From positions 442,832-506,831 of the forward strand of contig JABFGC010000002.1 of NCBI GenBank assembly GCA_013112685.1: a stretch of DNA of 64,000 bases, read 5' to 3'. This document shows positions 45,799 through 55,413 of this stretch, piece after piece; position 1 is the stretch's first letter, and each line of letters starts with the position of its first letter. Source of the DNA: Chloroflexota bacterium (GTDB lineage Bacteria; Chloroflexota; Anaerolineae; Anaerolineales; Villigracilaceae). A program made the translations under genes and the position numbers. A model generated the notes under the pieces. The model saw nothing but the letters and a program-made list of their open reading frames with translations, made no database searches and was not told the DNA's origin.

Positions 45799-48708
45799 CT
45801 ATGCAACCTTCGTGATCTTCAAATTCACTTTCGACCCCTCCAGCGCGGACTGCGGACCCAGCACCACCACAGCATCGGACTTGGCGACTTTTTCAAGCGC
45901 TTCGCCGAAGGCGATAAAATCTTCGCCATTGGTGGAGAGAACTTCGTCGCGGTATTTCTGGCGGAAGGCGTCGTCGCGCCCTGTGATATAACGCATCATC
46001 GAAGTGTAGCCCTTCGCATCGGGTAGTTGATAGGCGTCCAGGTCGCCGATGGCGGCGATGATAGCTTTCTTCAGTTCGTTTTCGTTCAGGCGCGTGGAGT
46101 CGAGCGATTTCAAGAACTCGGCGGCTTTGTCGTAATTTGCGAGCGTATGATCCAAATTCGGGTCGCGGTAGGAGAGGAAACTGAACACGCCCGTCGCGTC
46201 GTCGAATTGCGCGAACGCGCCGTACGCGCCGCCCTGTACGCGGATCTTTTCCCATAGGTGAGTCATTCCCAAATATCCAACCACCACCATCGAAGAGCCG
46301 TCCAATTCGTAGCCGTGATCGTACAGGTTTGCGCCCTTCGCCACATAATTGACCTGCGCGGGAATCGCCAAGCCTTCTTTTTGGGTCGAAGGTAGAAAGT
46401 CGAAGGTCGAGAGTTGCGCATCTTTTACTGGCATGGCGAAGATGAAATTTTCCAGATGCGGCTGGAGAGTCTTCCAATTTGCGGCGTCGAGCGTCACGTT
46501 GCACAGCAGGGTCTTGCTGTTGATCAACGTCTCGCGCATGGCTTCCAGTTTCTTCAGCACATTCGACCACTTTTTATCAATTTCAGCCGCCAGTTCGCGC
46601 AGCGCAAACAGATAACTGATTCCATGCGTCTGTTCGTTGACCCAGCCCGCGCCGCCAAACTGCGCGCGCAGGCGCATGTTCGCAAAGCGGTGTCCCGCAG
46701 GCGCCAGCCCAGACTCGAGCCCCGCTTTTTCCTCCAGCACGATTTGCTTGAATCGTTCCTTGTCGTCGAATTTTGCGGTGAGAAGGACATCGCGCAGGAT
46801 GCCCAGCATCTCGTTGGCTTGACTCATCGTGGACTTGCCGCGAATCATCAGGTATGCGCGGCTCTCTCTTGACTTGTGGGTGGTCGCTGTGACCGCCGAG
46901 CCGTAGATTCCGCCCGTGCTTTTTCCGATCCGCTGTGAGAGTTTGACGTAGTCTTCGGTTTCGGTGCCCATCTCGAGCAGGGCGCGCGCGAAGATCTCCG
47001 TCAGCGGAATCAGTTCCTGCGGCATGGCACGCAAATCGAAGGCAAGGTCGAGATAGACAATGCCGTTGGTGAAGAGGTCGTGATACAAGACCTTTGAGTC
47101 CTGCACCTGGATTTCTTCGATTGGAATTGTGCTTACTCGCTTGTCGAGATCGTCCAAATCGAGGACGGGCAGTTTCGCCAGCGCTTCGGGTGAGTCGGGA
47201 GTCTCCTGGCGCAGTCTGAGTTTTTCCGTGTTTTCGACATGCCTGCGGATGTCTTCGTCGCTCATGGTCTTTCTGGCAGAATCCAGCCTGGACTTTTCCT
47301 CCGCTTCGAGGCGCTGAGCCAGCTCCGGGTCCGGTTTGAAGCGGATGGTCGTCCTGTGATTGTTCTCCAGCAGGTAAGCCTGAATCATCTTTTCAAAATA
47401 GCGCGAGTCGTCCGCAAGCCGCTTTTTGACTTCGTTAAGCGGCGCTTCGAAGGCGAGCAGTTTGAAGGCGTCGTCATCGTGCAGCCATGTGGTGAGCGCG
47501 CGCAGCATGATGGCGATGCCGCGCGGGAAGGCGCCTGTGTTGTTTTCGCGCAGGGCGAACTCGATGGTGTTGACGGATGCGGCGATCATGTCGGGGTCAA
47601 TGCCGTCGCGGACGAGGTGTTCGAGGGTGTCGAAGATGAGCGTTTCGATTTTCCTGGCGTGTCGGGCGCGTGTGCCTTTGAGACCCGTCGAGAAGATCAT
47701 CTCACGCAGTTCGCTTTCGAGACCGATGCCCGCGAGGTCTTCGCCGAGACCCGAATCGGTGAGTGCTTTTTTGAGCGGCGAGGCGGGCGTGCCGATGAGC
47801 GCGTGCGCGAGGATTTGGAAACTCAAATTCAACACGGGGTCGGAGGTGTCGGGCAGTTTCCAGTTGACGGTGAGATAATGCTTTTTATCGAGGTCTTCGC
47901 CTTCGCTGGCGATGTAGGCGGTTTCGATTTTCTTCGGCTTCTTGAACGGCCTGGCAGGCGGCACCGCCGATTTGACCTTCTTCTTTTTGAACGGCTTGAG
48001 ATAGCCTTCCATCCGTTTGAGGCGTTTGTCGGGGTCGTCGTTGCCGTAGAAAAAGATGAACGCGTTGGAAGGGTGGTAGTAGGTCTCCCAAAAGGCGCGG
48101 AAGTTTTCGTAGGTGAGGTTCGTGATTTCGGCGGGATCGCCGCCCGAATCCACACCGTAGGTGTGTTTGGGGAACAGCGACTGTTGAATGGTGCGCGCGA
48201 GCAGGTTTTCGGGCGAGGAATACGCGCCTTTCATTTCGTTGAAGACCACGCCCTTGTATGCCAGCGGCTCGGAGGGATCGTTGATCTCGTAATGCCAGCC
48301 TTCCTGCATGAGCGTCTGCTCGCTGATGAGCGGATGAAAGACTGCGTCAATATAGACGTCAATCAGGTTGTAGAAATCCTTTTCGTTCTGACTGGCAACG
48401 GGGTAGCAGGTTTTGTCGGGATACGTAAAGGCATTGACAAACGTCGCCAGCGAACCTTTGAGCAATTCCACGAACGGTTCCTTGACGGGATATTTTTCCG
48501 AGCCGTTCAACACGGAATGTTCGAGGATGTGCGCGACGCCTGTTGAATCTTTGGGCGTGGTGCGGAAGTTGATGCTGAATACCTTGTTCTCGTCGTCGTT
48601 GATGACCGAGAGCAGGCGCGCGCCCGTGCGTTTGTGTTCGTACAGCCGCACAAGGGAGTTGATTTCGGGGATTTGCTGTTCTTTGATGAGGGCGAAGGAT
48701 TTGGGCAT
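45799..48708 (-). CDS. M16C presequence-protease-type metalloprotease
   Basis: A 969-residue zinc protease of the PreP/Cym1 type, whose two M16 halves form a peptide-degrading chamber. The inverted zinc motif H-x-x-E-H is in GVAHILEHSVLNGSEKYPV, with the downstream Glu of the set in VVFNEMKGAYSSPENLLAR. Four alpha/beta domains follow, including the second M16 core (GTPASPLKKALTDSGLGED) and an M16C-associated domain. No signal peptide is evident, so it likely acts inside the cell on short peptides. A short heptad-phased stretch at 46383-46414 adds about ten residues (STFDFLPSTQ) in frame. Start: ATG at 48708 after AGGAGAACC. Confidence 0.93.
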   Translation of the reverse strand: MPKSFALIKEQQIPEINSLVRLYEHKRTGARLLSVINDDENKVFSINFRTTPKDSTGVAHILEHSVLNGSEKYPVKEPFVELLKGSLATFVNAFTYPDKTCYPVASQNEKDFYNLIDVYIDAVFHPLISEQTLMQEGWHYEINDPSEPLAYKGVVFNEMKGAYSSPENLLARTIQQSLFPKHTYGVDSGGDPAEITNLTYENFRAFWETYYHPSNAFIFFYGNDDPDKRLKRMEGYLKPFKKKKVKSAVPPARPFKKPKKIETAYIASEGEDLDKKHYLTVNWKLPDTSDPVLNLSFQILAHALIGTPASPLKKALTDSGLGEDLAGIGLESELREMIFSTGLKGTRARHARKIETLIFDTLEHLVRDGIDPDMIAASVNTIEFALRENNTGAFPRGIAIMLRALTTWLHDDDAFKLLAFEAPLNEVKKRLADDSRYFEKMIQAYLLENNHRTTIRFKPDPELAQRLEAEEKSRLDSARKTMSDEDIRRHVENTEKLRLRQETPDSPEALAKLPVLDLDDLDKRVSTIPIEEIQVQDSKVLYHDLFTNGIVYLDLAFDLRAMPQELIPLTEIFARALLEMGTETEDYVKLSQRIGKSTGGIYGSAVTATTHKSRESRAYLMIRGKSTMSQANEMLGILRDVLLTAKFDDKERFKQIVLEEKAGLESGLAPAGHRFANMRLRAQFGGAGWVNEQTHGISYLFALRELAAEIDKKWSNVLKKLEAMRETLINSKTLLCNVTLDAANWKTLQPHLENFIFAMPVKDAQLSTFDFLPSTQKEGLAIPAQVNYVAKGANLYDHGYELDGSSMVVVGYLGMTHLWEKIRVQGGAYGAFAQFDDATGVFSFLSYRDPNLDHTLANYDKAAEFLKSLDSTRLNENELKKAIIAAIGDLDAYQLPDAKGYTSMMRYITGRDDAFRQKYRDEVLSTNGEDFIAFGEALEKVAKSDAVVVLGPQSALEGSKVNLKITKVA
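46383..46414. repeat. Heptad-phased repeat inside the M16C gene
   Basis: Minus-strand units CTCGACC, TTCGACT, TTCTACC and TTCGACC, the same family as the array at 48721-48790. It is read in frame within the protease. Confidence 0.75.
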
Positions 48709-48720
48709 GGTTCTCCTGCG

Positions 48721-49841
<1,121 letters not shown>

Positions 49842-50077
49842 TTATCTCAAAAAATGAGCGATGAGATTGTGGAAGTTTTGAAAAAAAGGGAAAGGGAGAG
49901 GAATGATATCCACAACAGAAATTATACCCTCCTCGGACTCGCTTACCATCCCCCGTTATCTGCCTGGAATTCACCTTCAAATATAGGCGGTGCCCGCCCT
50001 GCCTGTGTCGTGCAGCGGACGCACATGAGTGTCTATTGTCACCGAAGCGTCGCTTGCAGCCAGCGTAACATCCAACT

Positions 50078-50320
50078 TCACCCGCGCATGAGACTCAAAT
50101 AGACAGTATTGCTGCGGCTGCTGTACCCTGCGCGGATCAATTTCGCGTTGACAAGGTATTCATCCAACATGACGGTCCGCCCGTCGTCCCCGATCTTTTC
50201 GATGGCGCTGGTCTTTCCGTTGGGGATGCAGATCACCGTCACTTGATCGTCGGCGGCGATTCCATTTCGGGCAAAGTTTTCGACGATGCGCTGGAGGATG
50301 GCTTTTTCTTCAGATTGCAT
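50078..50320 (-). CDS. Small hypothetical protein downstream of CarD
   Basis: An 80-residue soluble protein, not recognised. It starts with a helix (EEKAILQRIVENFARNG) and continues in short strands (DQVTVICIPNGKTSAIEKIG, TVMLDEYLVNAKLIRAGY). It lies 10 bp after the CarD stop with a good AAGGAAATCACC ribosome-binding site, so it is co-transcribed with CarD. Function unknown. Confidence 0.6.
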   Translation of the reverse strand: MQSEEKAILQRIVENFARNGIAADDQVTVICIPNGKTSAIEKIGDDGRTVMLDEYLVNAKLIRAGYSSRSNTVYLSLMRG

Positions 50321-50330
50321 GGTGATTTCC

Positions 50331-50816
50331 TTAATTGGCATGTTTGGATAACAATTTTTGGAGTTCGATCTCCGCATCCTGCGGGGTGATCGAAAAGATA
50401 AAACTCCATTCCCCGATCAGCGTTTTTTGAATGCGCCGCATGAGGTCGCGGTCGTATTCGCTCCAGGTACGGTGTTTGCGAAGAGCCGAAAGATCGCGGA
50501 TCACCCTGCAAAGCGTCTCGGCTTTGCCGTCTTTGAGAAGTTCCAGCAAATGTTGGTTGCGTTGACGGCGGTCGGTGGGCAGGGTTTCTGGCGGACTCGC
50601 GAGCGTGTCCAGCAATGTGTGAAATTCCGATCGGCTTGTCGGGCTGCGCAGCCGTTTTCCCAGGTTTTCATCGGCAGGCACCCAGATGGTCAGGTCGGAG
50701 ATTTGCACCATGTAATAAGGAATATTCTGCTCCCCAAACGAGCGATCTTCGATGCTTTTTACCTGCCCCACCCCATGCGTGCAATGGACAACCCAGTCGC
50801 CTGGTTGAAAATTCAT
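50331..50816 (-). CDS. CarD-family RNA polymerase regulator
   Basis: A 161-residue CarD-like protein, which binds the RNA polymerase beta subunit and stabilises the open complex. The N-terminal Tudor-like RNAP-interaction domain is clear: MNFQPGDWVVHCTHGVGQVKSIEDR, then YYMVQISDLTIWVPADENL. The C-terminal helical domain follows (LLELLKDGKAETLCRVIRDLSALRKHR). Start is ATG at 50816 after AGGGAGATTATC, so extra upstream in-frame codons are rejected. It is co-transcribed with the small gene at 50078-50320. Confidence 0.87.
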   Translation of the reverse strand: MNFQPGDWVVHCTHGVGQVKSIEDRSFGEQNIPYYMVQISDLTIWVPADENLGKRLRSPTSRSEFHTLLDTLASPPETLPTDRRQRNQHLLELLKDGKAETLCRVIRDLSALRKHRTWSEYDRDLMRRIQKTLIGEWSFIFSITPQDAEIELQKLLSKHAN

Positions 50817-50838
50817 GATAATCTCCCTGGCGCATTGC

Positions 50839-50880
50839 CAAAAAAGAAAAACGCCAGCCTGACAAAAGGACTGGCGCTTG
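50839..50880 (-). terminator. Terminator of the MDR dehydrogenase gene
   Basis: GCGCCAGTCC pairs with GGCTGGCGT and is followed by TTTTCTTTTTT on the minus strand. Confidence 0.75.
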
Positions 50881-50970
50881 GACACGGTCAATCTGTTATG
50901 CAAAATCATTATATCACCAAAGGCGTTGATACTTTGTTTGAGTTTGCATGGCTGCGCGCGACGCGATACC

Positions 50971-52002
50971 TTACCTTACTTTCAACACAATCTTCCCAAA
51001 CTGTCCGCCGCGTTCGTAATGCTCGTACGCTTCGCGCGCCTGCTCCAGCGAATAGACCGAATCCACAATCGGCGTCAATTTGCCGCTGAAAACCTGTTCC
51101 ATGACCTCGCGGAAGTCGTGCAGGCTGCCCATGGTCGAGCCGATGTGCGTTTGTTCGTTCCAAAACAGCAGGGAGAGGTTGGTGACGGCTTCACGTCCCG
51201 TTGTGCGCCCGTAGGTGACGATGCGCCCGCCTTTACGCAGAATTTTCTGGCTGTCGAGCCACGTCAGCGCGCCGACGTTCTCCACCACCACATCCACGCC
51301 GCGCCCGTCGGTGAGGCGATGCACTTCTTCAAACGGATTGCCTTCGCCGCGGTTGACGGCGAAATCCGCGCCCGCCTGGCGCGCCCGCTCCATTTTCTCC
51401 GCGGAACTGGTGACGGCATAGACTTGCGCCCCCAGCATGTGACAGATTTGAATCGCCGCCGCTGCCACGCCGCCGCTTGCTCCCAGGACCAGAACCTTTT
51501 CTCCCTTTTGAATTTTGGCGCGCGTGACGACGGCTCTCCACGCGGTTTGATACGCCAGCGGAGCCGCCGCCGCAGTGACAAAGTCGAAGCCTGCGGGCAT
51601 GCGCATGAGTTTATCGGCGTTGACGGCGATATATTCCGCGTTGCCGCCGTATCCGTTCGAGCCGAGGATGTCGTAGTCGTCGCACAGGGTCACTTCGCCC
51701 CGCAGGCAATGCTCGCATTGCTCGCACGAAAGCGACGGGTTGACCGCCATTGCATCGCCCACCGACCAGCCTTTCACGTCGGGCGCAAGTTCGGCGATGA
51801 CGCCCGAAATGTCCGAGCCTGTCCACATGGGGAAACGATAACTTTCGTCGGCGGGACCGTGCAGCGCCCACAACTCCAGGTGGTTGAACGCGCTGGCGTG
51901 GACTTGGATCAATGCCTGCCCGGGTCCGATGTTTGGATCGGGCACTTCGGCGATTTGGATTTTGGAGGCATCTCCACACTCGTAAAAGACGGCGGCTTTC
52001 AT
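50971..52002 (-). CDS. Zinc-binding MDR alcohol dehydrogenase
   Basis: A 343-residue medium-chain dehydrogenase/reductase. The structural zinc site C-x2-C-x2-C-x7-C is complete (CEQCEHCLRGEVTLC). The nucleotide-binding fold has VLVLGASGGVAAAAIQI. The usual catalytic Cys is replaced, as in the NHLD group (SAFNHLELWALHG), which makes it closer to quinone-oxidoreductase-like MDR enzymes than to classical ADH. Substrate is unknown. ATG at 52002 has only a weak AGAAG upstream. It is followed on the minus strand by CarD. Confidence 0.87.
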   Translation of the reverse strand: MKAAVFYECGDASKIQIAEVPDPNIGPGQALIQVHASAFNHLELWALHGPADESYRFPMWTGSDISGVIAELAPDVKGWSVGDAMAVNPSLSCEQCEHCLRGEVTLCDDYDILGSNGYGGNAEYIAVNADKLMRMPAGFDFVTAAAAPLAYQTAWRAVVTRAKIQKGEKVLVLGASGGVAAAAIQICHMLGAQVYAVTSSAEKMERARQAGADFAVNRGEGNPFEEVHRLTDGRGVDVVVENVGALTWLDSQKILRKGGRIVTYGRTTGREAVTNLSLLFWNEQTHIGSTMGSLHDFREVMEQVFSGKLTPIVDSVYSLEQAREAYEHYERGGQFGKIVLKVR

Positions 52003-52059
52003 GGGTTCTTCTCGTTCATGTCACTCTGAGCGCAGCGAAGAGTCTCTCCCGGCGGGAGC

Positions 52060-52332
52060 CTACTGATGGATATCCTCTTCATCCTCCACAGCAGGCGGCG
52101 GGGAGGCGAGGTCGTAATTCCATACGCCGCTCTCTTTCATCGCCGAAGCAACGTCGTACGGCGTCGGCTGGAATTCGTATTTTTGATTCTCCACGAACTC
52201 GAGGATGAGTATGTGCGTGGGCTTCTCGATCTTGAAACTTTTCTGGACACGGTTGAGAAAATATTTTGCGCTTTCGTTCGAGATTTGGAATATCCGCGCG
52301 ATCTCTTCGAAGGGCTTGATTTTGTCCTTCAT
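52060..52332 (-). CDS. Small hypothetical protein coupled to the FAD subunit gene
   Basis: A 90-residue soluble protein, not recognised. It is predicted to be mostly helical (KPFEEIARIFQISNESAKYF, then LNRVQKSFKIEKPTHILILE) with an acidic C-terminus (EDEEDIHQ). Its ATG overlaps the stop of the FAD-subunit gene as ATGA, so translation is coupled. It may be a companion of the dehydrogenase, but no domain supports that. A longer frame through the FAD gene is rejected. Confidence 0.6.
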   Translation of the reverse strand: MKDKIKPFEEIARIFQISNESAKYFLNRVQKSFKIEKPTHILILEFVENQKYEFQPTPYDVASAMKESGVWNYDLASPPPAVEDEEDIHQ

Positions 52333-53087
52333 TTCAAGGCTTCCAGCGCGCGCCTCGCCAGCACGGACGCCATTTCCATGCGGTATTCGGCGGAAGCCCA
52401 CTCGTCGCCGGCTTCGTGATAGGCGTTGCGGGCGGCTTCCTGAATCCCTTCCGCTTCGGTGCCGTCCATGGCGAGCATGGGAGTTTTGCCATAGCCGCCG
52501 AGCGTCAGCCGCGCGCGACCGGAGTTCCACTGCGTCAGTGCGGCGCACACGATGGGTTTATCCGCCGGGGTCTTCGAGACATATTCGAATGCAAATTTCG
52601 CATTGAGTGGAACGGTGATTTGCGTGATCAATCCCTTTGGACGAGTGAGTAGATACTCTCCCGCGCTGATCACTGACGACTGACCACTGCTCACTGATAA
52701 CTGCTCACTGATCGCTGTGATCTTCCCGTCCATCGCCAACAACATGGTCACGAAGGTCGAGCGTCCGTCTGCGGCGACGATCGTCCCAGCCACGGTGGCG
52801 GTGTTGCGGATATTGAGCGGCGCTTCGAGTTTGAGCGCGGTTTTCAACGCAGCGGGGCAATGCTCGGATTCAAGCAGAACCTGCAATGTGCAAGTCGCGC
52901 CGATTTCGAGATCGTTACCCTTGGCGGCAATCGAATCCAGCCCAAGGGCTTGTAAATCCACAACGGCGACAGAATCCGTTGTCGCACGGGAAAGAAGCGT
53001 GCCGCCTCCGAGGGGAAAAGTGTTCGGTTGAGTCAGAAGCGTGAGGGCTTCGTCGAGAGTCCGGGGTCTGTGATACGTTGAGATCAT
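52329..53087 (-). CDS. CoxM-type FAD-binding subunit of a molybdenum hydroxylase
   Basis: A 252-residue FAD subunit. The FAD-binding signatures are FPLGGGTLLSRAT near residue 25 and LNIRNTATVAGTIVAADGRS near 95, then a C-terminal CO_deh_flav_C-like region. It is the subunit that passes electrons from the molybdenum enzyme to NAD(+) or a quinone, and the only visible candidate partner, 8 kb upstream of the iron-sulfur/Mo fusion. A heptad-phased insertion at 52666-52722 adds about 16 residues (SEQLSVSSGQSSVIS) in frame. Start is ATG at 53087 after GGAGGCACAC. Confidence 0.88.
   Translation of the reverse strand: MISTYHRPRTLDEALTLLTQPNTFPLGGGTLLSRATTDSVAVVDLQALGLDSIAAKGNDLEIGATCTLQVLLESEHCPAALKTALKLEAPLNIRNTATVAGTIVAADGRSTFVTMLLAMDGKITAISEQLSVSSGQSSVISAGEYLLTRPKGLITQITVPLNAKFAFEYVSKTPADKPIVCAALTQWNSGRARLTLGGYGKTPMLAMDGTEAEGIQEAARNAYHEAGDEWASAEYRMEMASVLARRALEALK
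52666..52722. repeat. Heptad-phased repeat (ACTGATC type) inside the FAD-subunit gene
   Basis: Units ACTGATC or close variants (ACTGACG, ACTGACC, ACTGCTC, ACTGATA) repeat every 7 bp for about seven units and are read in frame. Confidence 0.8.
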
Positions 53088-53156
53088 GTGTGCCTCCATG
53101 GATGGTTCGATTATACCCAGCGGAGCCGCAAATTGCGTTTTTTGTGTCCTGCCGGC

Positions 53157-53759
53157 TCACGGAGCGGGGAGGGTCATTTTGAAACGGAGCGCCAGGAGGC
53201 GCATTGCGAAGATGGTGACCGTGCCAATGAAGGAGGCAAGCAGGGTGTTGACGTGGAAGGCAGTCAGCAGGATGAATAAGGACGTCCCTGCGAAGGAACA
53301 GGTGGCGTAGAGTTCGCTGCTCTGCCCAAAGACGTTGGGGATGCGGACGCAAAGCAGGTCGCGTAGAATGCCGCCGAAGATGCCGGTGACCACGCCCATG
53401 AGAATTGCCACGATGGGAGAGAGTTGCAGTTGCAGGGTGTACGTGGCGCCAAGGATGCTGAAGATGCCAAGCCCGACGGCATCGGCGGTGACGAGCAGGG
53501 TGTTGGAGATGCGGTTGAGCCGGTAAAAGGAAGCGACCGCCACAAGGAAGGTAGTGACGGTCAAGCCGGGATCGCCGATCCAAGAGACGGGCGTGCGCCC
53601 CAGCAAAAGGTCGCGTACCGTGCCGCCGCCAAACGCGGTGACAAAAGCGATGGTGGTCGCGCCGACAATGTCCATTTGGTATTTGCGCGCTTCGAGCGCG
53701 CCGGAAACCGCCGAAGCAATGACCGCGATGTAGGTAAGGAAGCGCAGAATCTCATCCAT
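53157..53759 (-). CDS. TRIC-type trimeric cation channel family protein
   Basis: A 200-residue membrane protein of the UPF0126 / trimeric intracellular cation channel family, with two internal repeats of three helices plus a seventh. The two Gly-rich signature segments are present, FGGGTVRDLLLGRTP and FGGILRDLLCVRIP, which line the ion path in known structures. Bacterial members conduct monovalent cations. ATG at 53759 directly follows the terminator T run of the upstream gene, and no Shine-Dalgarno sequence is seen. Confidence 0.85.
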   Translation of the reverse strand: MDEILRFLTYIAVIASAVSGALEARKYQMDIVGATTIAFVTAFGGGTVRDLLLGRTPVSWIGDPGLTVTTFLVAVASFYRLNRISNTLLVTADAVGLGIFSILGATYTLQLQLSPIVAILMGVVTGIFGGILRDLLCVRIPNVFGQSSELYATCSFAGTSLFILLTAFHVNTLLASFIGTVTIFAMRLLALRFKMTLPAP

Positions 53760-53801
53760 AAAAAATAACGCCGCCCCTTTTCAAAGGGTGGCGTTATTTT
53801 A
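53760..53801 (-). terminator. Terminator of the thioesterase gene
   Basis: AACGCCACCCTTT pairs with AAAGGGGCGGCGTT, with a T run that touches the start codon of the TRIC gene. Confidence 0.8.
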
Positions 53802-53858
53802 CTTCACTCGCCGCATGCAAAAACGTCACGCCGCGGAGCCGGTGTGGTCCATGATCGC

Positions 53859-54334
53859 TCAATCCGGGTAAACCTTCCAGCCCAGTTCATCCAGCCGCGA
53901 CAGATCGAATTGCTCCTGCGACACGTTGACGTACATGCCCGTGCCTTCGGCGAGCAGTTCGTCCGTCTCGGCGTCATAAATTCCCGCCCACGCCTCGGCG
54001 ATTTTGCCCTTGGTCCTGCCCGCCTTGCCGACGATCTTCAACATCCTCCCAATGGGCACGTTCTTGCGGTATTTCACCTCCAGTTTCCCCGTGAACATGA
54101 AGCGCGGGTTCAGCGGGTCGCTGCCCATGTGCGCGCGCCCGCTGATCTCGTCAATCAACGCGGCGACGATGCCGCCGTGCAAAACGCCGGGATACCCCGG
54201 AAGTGATCGGGCGCGACGTATTGCGTTTCGACCACGCCCGGTTCGGTTTCGTAAATGTGAAGATGCAGACCGACCGGATTTTCCAATCCGCAAATGAAGC
54301 AGTGACGCGAGTTCGGTTGTTTTATCTTTGTCAT
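53859..54334 (-). CDS. PaaI-type hotdog thioesterase, frameshifted
   Basis: Hotdog-fold acyl-CoA thioesterase. The N-terminal CFICGLENPVGLHLHIYET and the core HGGIVAALIDEISGRAH, with the conserved catalytic acid-containing helix, are characteristic of the PaaI group. One missing base near 54195 (needed to read FRGYPGVLHGG) splits it; corrected, it has about 158 residues. Start is ATG at 54334 with no Shine-Dalgarno sequence and TATAAT exactly 6 nt upstream. It is divergent from the 2-hydroxyacid dehydrogenase with 20 bp between start codons. Confidence 0.85.
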
Positions 54335-54354
54335 GATGCGATTATACTCTGGAC
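54335..54354. promoter_or_regulatory. Divergent leaderless promoter module 2
   Basis: Same layout as at 31269-31288: CAT, 6 nt, ATTATACT, 6 nt, ATG. The minus -10 is TATAAT (54346-54341) and the plus -10 is TATACT (54343-54348), overlapping by 4 bp. Confidence 0.65.
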
Positions 54355-55348
54355 ATGACTCCCCCGAAAATTTTCATCACCCGCCTCATCCCGGACCTCG
54401 GGCTGGACCTCGTCAAAAAGCATTTTCCCACGCTGGAAGTTTGGACTCACGACCTTCCTCCGCCGCGCGAACAACTGCTCGAAAAAGTCCGCGGCGTGGA
54501 CGGCTTGCTCTGCCTGCTCACCGAACGCATTGGCGCCGAATTGATGGACACCATCGGTTCGCAGGTGAAGGTCATCAGCAGCATGTCCGTCGGCGTGGAT
54601 CACGTGGACCTCGCCGAAGCCACCCGGCGCGGAATCCCGATCGGCAACACGCCCGGTGTCCTCACCGATGCCACCGCCGACCAGACGTTTGCGCTCCTGC
54701 TCGCCGCCGCGCGCCGCATCCCCGAAGCGGAGCGCTTCCTCCGTGCGGGCAAGTGGGTGACGTGGAATCCGTCGCTTCTGCTCGGCGCGGATTTGGTCGG
54801 TTCGACGCTGGGACTCGTCGGCTTTGGGCGCATCGGACAGGCGGTTGCCAAACGCGCGCAGGGATTCGACATGCGCGTCGTTTATCATGACCCTACCGCC
54901 CAGCCCACCTTCGGCGCACAGCCCGTGGATTTGGAGACCCTTCTGCGCGAGTCGGATTTTGTTTCCATTCACGTGCCGCTGACGAAAGAGACGCGCCGCC
55001 TGGTAAACGCGGAATTCCTCTCGAAGATGAAACCGAACGCCATCCTGGTCAACACTGCCCGCGGCGGCGTGCTGGATCAATCCGCGCTGTACGATGCGTT
55101 GAAATCCAACCGCATCTTTGCTGCCGCGCTGGATGTCACCGACCCCGGAGCCCCTGCCCATGGACTCTCCTCTGCTCGAACTGGAGAACTGCATCATCGT
55201 CCCGCACCTCGGCTCTGCCAGCAAACGGACGCGCGCCCAAATGTCCCTGCTGGCGGCGCAGAATTTAATCGCGGGCTTGAACGGCGAGCGCCTGCCGTAT
55301 TGCGCCAACCCGGAAGTGTACGGGAATCGAACGTCTCCGAATGCTTGA
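54355..55348 (+). CDS. D-2-hydroxyacid dehydrogenase, frameshifted
   Basis: NAD(P)-dependent D-isomer 2-hydroxyacid dehydrogenase of the glyoxylate/hydroxypyruvate reductase (GhrB) type. The coenzyme fold is [19 protein letters not shown]. The catalytic Arg lies in [14 protein letters not shown], the Glu in [14 protein letters not shown], and the His in [15 protein letters not shown]. One extra base near 55143 (CCCCGG for CCCGG) shifts the frame; corrected, it has 330 residues, a normal size. Start is ATG at 54355, with TATACT 6 nt upstream and no Shine-Dalgarno sequence. It is divergent from the thioesterase. Confidence 0.9.
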
Positions 55349-55413
55349 GGGGCACCCCTGAAATTGACCCTTTTCCCGCCCTCCATCGTATATAGTTAGA
55401 GTAGGTGAACGCC

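Noticed and set aside
47239..48546. 435-codon plus-strand frame opposite the M16C protease
   Set aside because: Shadow of the protease; the zinc motif and conserved blocks are on the minus strand.
54331..55386. 351-codon minus-strand frame opposite the hydroxyacid dehydrogenase
   Set aside because: Antisense shadow; the plus strand carries the NAD-binding and catalytic motifs.
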